64,000 nt of DNA from Eubacterium sp. (GTDB taxonomy: Bacteria > Bacillota > Clostridia > Lachnospirales > Lachnospiraceae): NCBI GenBank assembly GCA_024690665.1, contig JAILOU010000039.1, positions 1 through 64,000 of the forward strand. The letters run 5' to 3'. This document shows positions 60,701-64,000 of the stretch, piece by piece (the stretch's first letter is position 1; every line of letters starts with the position of its first letter). The notes under the pieces are model-generated. The model made no database searches. It had not been told where the DNA came from and saw nothing but the letters and a program-made list of their open reading frames with translations. The position numbers and the translations under genes were made by a program.

Positions 60701-61109
60701 GGTTCATCCGGCCGCGGCCTATTATTATTCGGTAAAAGACCCGATTGTAAAACTTTCGGTCAATGCAACGACCGAAGAAATTGAAGAAGCCATTATGAAA
60801 AAGGAGGCTTTATCAGGATTGGATCTTGCCAAAATTAAATACGAAGATGATGACCCGGGTGAAGTTGTTATGGATTATATGGAGTATAAGATTGCACAAC
60901 TTGGCGAAAGAATCCTGGAAGGCGAGGTTCGGGCGAACCCTTATGTGCAGGGAAATAAGGATGCCTGCAATTTTTGTGAATTTGGTGGTATCTGCGGATA
61001 TGATCCAAAACTGCCGGGATGTCAAAAACGAATCCTGCAAAAAACGAATCATAGAAAAGACGAGGTGTTCTTAGATCAGATGAAAGGAGAGATGAACGAT
61101 GGCATTTAG
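57783..61109 (+). CDS. addB: ATP-dependent helicase/nuclease subunit B
   Basis: A 1108-residue AddB. An N-terminal Walker A (GRAGSGKST) lies near residue 9. Inactivated helicase-like domains follow. The C-terminal RecB-type nuclease has VVDYKTGNSS, and an iron-sulfur cluster uses one cysteine near FAGCAFRHF and three in CNFCEFGGICGYDPKLPGC. With AddA it processes double-strand ends for recombination repair. The start is the ATG at 57783 after GAGGGAG. It overlaps addA by 11 bases. Confidence 0.96.
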   Translation: MALQFVLGRAGSGKSTFMYQHFLSEAKKNPQQQYLVIVPEQFTLQTQKDLVVMQPGHAILNLDILSFERLAYRVFEELGVVSEEILSETGKSLMLRSVASEQEANLKMMASSVSKMGFVDELKSILSELMQYEVTPQQLRSAGEGIQDATGLKMHDIALLYEAYMKRLRKQNYMASEEMLTRLAQRIDESKIVRDAIVLLDGYTGFTPVQMRVLEPVLLLCKKVYCTFTIDPDLPLYSTPKQHELFYLSKKSILGLKKLAKQVSCEVEDPLCMYEPGQKRFQKAPELAHLEENLFRMKAKPYKEACERVQIAALDTPQDEIRYVARKIKQMVEEEGYRYRDFAVISSDMASHGPYCRNILEQYEIPYFLDQKETLLKMQFVEVVRSVLEMMEKNFSLESVVRYLKSGYSGYTTQETQLLENYIRANGIYSYSRWTKPWERVRKNAPEEELAQLNALRERFVEDTKMVRSVLGSAKTTVREKVVALHQFITERKMPEKLKEWEQYFAQQNERQLEREYAQVYKSVMQLLEKMVTLMGDERLKVAEMAKILDAGFSSEKIGRIPAGVDHVVIGDLERSRLSAIKVVFFIGVNDGLVPKAIKAGGLLTQLDRKMLARQEIELAPGQQEQAFVQRFYLYMTMTKPAEQIILTYAKVDSGSKAMHRSYLIRMMLKLFPALEIRSGEEPLERRILTKDNAFEELLKELEKSNLSDDKMLWALNQCFMEDDDYKERLYKALLGKDFYYSQEDLEKEVALALYENKKNLSITRLEQFAGCAFRHFLTYGLNLKERQLLEFDAMDFGNILHKALEIYFKGLKEEKKFSYALSEEEKSQRIEESFEQALSQQDNQALLETNRAAYMQKRMRRIFERSIWVIDRQTQETAMRPEEFELAFSEKDGLDTTKVALASGEKVQLIGKIDRIDVREDGGNVSVQVVDYKTGNSSFDLLDLTYGLKLQLPVYLKAALELMENRYGEEKQVHPAAAYYYSVKDPIVKLSVNATTEEIEEAIMKKEALSGLDLAKIKYEDDDPGEVVMDYMEYKIAQLGERILEGEVRANPYVQGNKDACNFCEFGGICGYDPKLPGCQKRILQKTNHRKDEVFLDQMKGEMNDGI

Positions 61110-64000
61110 TTGGAATGAGGATCAGATTCATGCAATTGAAGATCAAGATCGCAGTATTTTAGTATCTGCGGCAGCCGGTTCCGGTAAGACAGCTGTTTTA
61201 TCTCAGCGAATCCTTAATCGTATAAAAGATCTTGATCATCCGGTTGATGTGGATTCTTTTCTGGTGCTGACATTTACAAGAGCGGCAGCAGCAGAGATGC
61301 GTGAACGTATTCAAAAACTGATAGGCGAAGAGATTGAAAAAAATCCGGAAAATGAACATTTAAGAAGACAGTTATCTTTAATTAACAACGCACAGATCTC
61401 AACGATTGACAGCTTTTGTACAGAGATACTTCATAATTATTTTCATTTGATCGGGTTAGACCCTGCGTATCGAATCGGAGAGGAACCGGAGCTGTTACTG
61501 TTACAAGAAGAAGCGCTTTCCGAAGTGTTAGAAGAAGAGTTTACAAGTGCATCGGAGCAGTTTTTGCATTTTATGGAGGCGTATGCGCCGAATAAAAAGG
61601 AAGCACAGGTTGAAGAGATGGTAAAAGATTTATTCACCTTCTCGCAAAGCCATCCTTATCCAAAGGAGTTTTTAAAACAGTGCGAAGATCATTTTGCTAT
61701 TTCAGATGAAAGGGAACTCGCCGGTCAGACCTGGATGAAACTTTTGGACAGGATGACAAAAGAACAGGTGGAATCCGCTGTAGAGAAGATGGAAGAAGCA
61801 ATCATACTTGCGTCAACACCTTCTGGACCGGAGAAGTATCTTGTGAATTTGAATGCTGAATATGATGCCATCTATCAGGTTGCGCAGGAGACGGATTTCT
61901 TCAAGCGAATCAGTGCCATAGCCGGAGTTGAATTTAAACGATTACCATCAATCGGCAAAAAGGATGGAGTAGATGAGCAGTTAAAAGACCAGGTAAAGGC
62001 GCTTCGCGATGAGGCGAAAAAGTTCTGCAAAGATTTAAAAGAAAAGTACAAGATATCGGCAAGTGAAGAACTTGCGGCCATGAAGGTGTGTAGTGCGTAT
62101 GCAAAGGAACTGGTGCGTCTTACCGTGTTGTATGGAGACCGGTATTTTCAAAAAAAACAAGAAAAGAGTCTGCTTGATTTTTCAGATGCAGAGCATCTCG
62201 CCCTGCAGATTGTAAGAGAACCTGACGGTGAGCACGCGATTACAGATGCGGCAAGAGAATTGTCCGGCCATTATACCGAGATTATGATCGATGAATATCA
62301 GGACAGTAATTATGTGCAGGAAGCGATATTGACGGCCATAGCGAAAAAAGATGATAATGGCGTACCGATTAATATGTTTATGGTGGGAGATATCAAGCAG
62401 AGTATCTATCGGTTCCGAATGGCTCGTCCGGAGCTGTTTGCCGAAAAGTATGAACGATTTACACTCGAAGAGTCTTTAGAGCAAAAGATTTTACTTAAGC
62501 AGAATTATCGAAGCCGTGATGAAGTGGTTGATACCGTTAATGCAATCTTTGATAAGATTATGCACAAAGATCTTGGAAATGTTGAATACGATGCAGCGGC
62601 AAGACTGGTGCGAGGCCGGGAATTTGTTGAGCCGGAGCATCCGGATGATTTTAAGACAGAAATACTACTGGTTGATCCCGAAACCTGGGAGGGAGAAGAG
62701 CAGGCTGAGCCGGCAAGATTAGAAGCCAGAATGATTGCCAAAAAAATCAAAGACATGGTGGGGCAGCTTAAGGTGACGGATGCTGACAGCGGGCAGCTAA
62801 GGCCGGCAAGATACAGTGACATTGTGCTGCTTTGCCGTTCGCTTACAAAATCTGTGGAATATATGGAAGAACTTCAGGACTATGGAGTTCCGGTAAAATG
62901 TATCCAAAAGCAGGGACTTTTACAATCGCGCGAAGTAAAGCTGATCTTAGATCTTTTGTCTATAATAGACAATCGTCGTCAGGATATTCCGCTTACTGCA
63001 GTACTGTATTCGCCAATCGTGCAGGTGACAGAAGAAGAACTGGCAATGATTCGATTGTCTGATGAAGCAGCGGATTATTATGAGGCCGTATTTTCTTATG
63101 CGCAGCACGGAGAGTCAAAAACGCTACGCGAAAAAATACAACATTTTTTGGAGATGCTTGATTTGTTATCGCAAAAAAGTGAGTATCTGTCGTTGCGGGA
63201 ACTGATAGAAGAAATCTATCGTCAAAGTGGATATTTGGATTATGCATCTATGTTGCCGGCAGGAGAACAAAGAAAGGCAAATCTGTTACTTCTTTGTGAA
63301 AAGGCGGCGGATTATGAAAAACAAGGATACAAGAGTTTGTATCGATTTATTCATTATCTGTCGGAGCTGGAAAAAAATGAAGTAACGCTTGATGAAGCCG
63401 ATCTGGGTGAAATCTCGGAAGATGTTGTAACGCTTATGACGATTCACAAGAGCAAGGGGCTCGAATTCCCGATTGTATTTGTCTGCAATATGGGACGGAA
63501 AATCAACATTCAGGATGAGCATGGCGATCTCTTAATGCATGCAGATTACGGTATTGGCATGAATATGATTGATGTTGCCAGGCGTGTGAAGGCAGATACA
63601 CTTATGAAACAGGCTGTTTCGGTTGCGATTCATAATGATAATTACGGGGAAGAGATGCGCGTATTGTATGTTGCCATGACAAGAGCAACGGATAAGCTGA
63701 TTTTAACCGGAACATATAAAGACTGCGAAGAAAAACTGCTTTGTCGCAGTTATGATGATCTGCCTTCTTATATGGAACGTTATCAGGTAAAATACTATCT
63801 GGAATGGGTGGTGCCTGCCATTAACGGGATGGATGAGATTGTGACTATTACCTGCGTAGATGCTAATGAACTTACACAGGCCGGGCATAACTACGAGGTA
63901 CAAGGATATGTAAAAGAGATTTTAAACCATCCATATGAGGAAGAAGTCAAGAAAAGGATTCAAAAACGTCTAGAGTGGGAGTATCCATTTGAAAAGGAGA
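61099..64000 (+). CDS. addA: ATP-dependent helicase/nuclease subunit A (partial, cut by window end)
   Basis: The first 967 residues of AddA, open to the window edge. SF1 helicase motifs: SAAAGSGKTAVL (I), LTFTRAAAAEM (Ia), IMIDEYQDSN (II), GDIKQSIYRFR (III), HKSKGLEFP (V) and VLYVAMTRATDKL (VI). The C-terminal nuclease domain lies beyond 64000. The start is the ATG at 61099 inside the addB end, after GAGAGATG. It forms the AddAB complex with the preceding gene. Confidence 0.95.
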   Translation, partial: MAFSWNEDQIHAIEDQDRSILVSAAAGSGKTAVLSQRILNRIKDLDHPVDVDSFLVLTFTRAAAAEMRERIQKLIGEEIEKNPENEHLRRQLSLINNAQISTIDSFCTEILHNYFHLIGLDPAYRIGEEPELLLLQEEALSEVLEEEFTSASEQFLHFMEAYAPNKKEAQVEEMVKDLFTFSQSHPYPKEFLKQCEDHFAISDERELAGQTWMKLLDRMTKEQVESAVEKMEEAIILASTPSGPEKYLVNLNAEYDAIYQVAQETDFFKRISAIAGVEFKRLPSIGKKDGVDEQLKDQVKALRDEAKKFCKDLKEKYKISASEELAAMKVCSAYAKELVRLTVLYGDRYFQKKQEKSLLDFSDAEHLALQIVREPDGEHAITDAARELSGHYTEIMIDEYQDSNYVQEAILTAIAKKDDNGVPINMFMVGDIKQSIYRFRMARPELFAEKYERFTLEESLEQKILLKQNYRSRDEVVDTVNAIFDKIMHKDLGNVEYDAAARLVRGREFVEPEHPDDFKTEILLVDPETWEGEEQAEPARLEARMIAKKIKDMVGQLKVTDADSGQLRPARYSDIVLLCRSLTKSVEYMEELQDYGVPVKCIQKQGLLQSREVKLILDLLSIIDNRRQDIPLTAVLYSPIVQVTEEELAMIRLSDEAADYYEAVFSYAQHGESKTLREKIQHFLEMLDLLSQKSEYLSLRELIEEIYRQSGYLDYASMLPAGEQRKANLLLLCEKAADYEKQGYKSLYRFIHYLSELEKNEVTLDEADLGEISEDVVTLMTIHKSKGLEFPIVFVCNMGRKINIQDEHGDLLMHADYGIGMNMIDVARRVKADTLMKQAVSVAIHNDNYGEEMRVLYVAMTRATDKLILTGTYKDCEEKLLCRSYDDLPSYMERYQVKYYLEWVVPAINGMDEIVTITCVDANELTQAGHNYEVQGYVKEILNHPYEEEVKKRIQKRLEWEYPFEKE

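Noticed and set aside
1-64000. CRISPR array, prophage or plasmid genes
   Set aside because: I saw no regularly spaced direct repeats, phage structural genes, integrase or transposase in the window.

Overview
The window looks like chromosomal DNA from an anaerobic Firmicute of the class Clostridia, most likely Lachnospiraceae. I base this on the gene families and their order, with no database search: a dgt-dnaG-rpoD-trmK housekeeping run, addBA, pyrBI, a type A RNase P RNA, a TGS/uridine-kinase fusion, DUF5685, DUF4860 and DUF6320 proteins, a class B sortase with an SPKT-type substrate, and strong AGGAGG ribosome sites.

Layout. 1-140 is a small palindromic element. 137-3889 (minus) is a MacA/MacB-type ABC export operon. 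4049-8261 (plus) holds a membrane protein, a methyltransferase, hslO and nadE, and meets a MATE transporter head-on. 9713-10020 holds tRNA-Leu(CAG) followed by a GC-rich structured tail. 10092-14203 holds small accessory genes, an EamA transporter behind a structured leader with a terminator, and a Y-family polymerase/YolD pair.

14290-34817 is a cell-surface glycan locus. Its first operon has a CapD-like dehydratase, a DegT aminotransferase, a PglC/ATP-grasp/HAD fusion, a glycosyltransferase, an EpsG/Wzy-like polymerase, a phosphodiester glycosidase, a sortase, an LCP ligase and a sortase substrate. A tryptophan/tyrosine-type ABC importer (25887-28770, minus) interrupts it. The second half has a CpsB phosphatase, a protein with Ig-like repeats, two Wzz/BY-kinase fusions and a secreted HELGH protease. 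Together these can make an amino-sugar-initiated glycan, control its length by tyrosine phosphorylation and attach it to the wall. No flippase is visible.

34950-39665 is a compact type IV pilus-like operon: a transglutaminase-like lipoprotein, a PilC/GspF platform, four small single-helix proteins and a PilT-type ATPase. 39816-46604 is the replication/sigma-factor run plus rnpB. 46655-48595 holds a zinc-ribbon protein, DUF5685 and a J-domain protein. 48599-49641 is a decayed surface-protein region. 49662-57647 holds a lipoprotein, pyrBI, a tandem class II aldolase-like protein, a ClC channel and three poorly characterised genes. 57783-64000 is addBA, with addA cut by the window end.

The most unusual items are two copies of a hairpin element with compensatory stem changes (1-140 and the tail after tRNA-Leu), an unidentified leader RNA before the EamA gene, the PilT-only pilus-like operon, the glycosyl-1-phosphate transferase fused to a degenerate ATP-grasp, and the HELGH protease ending the glycan locus.
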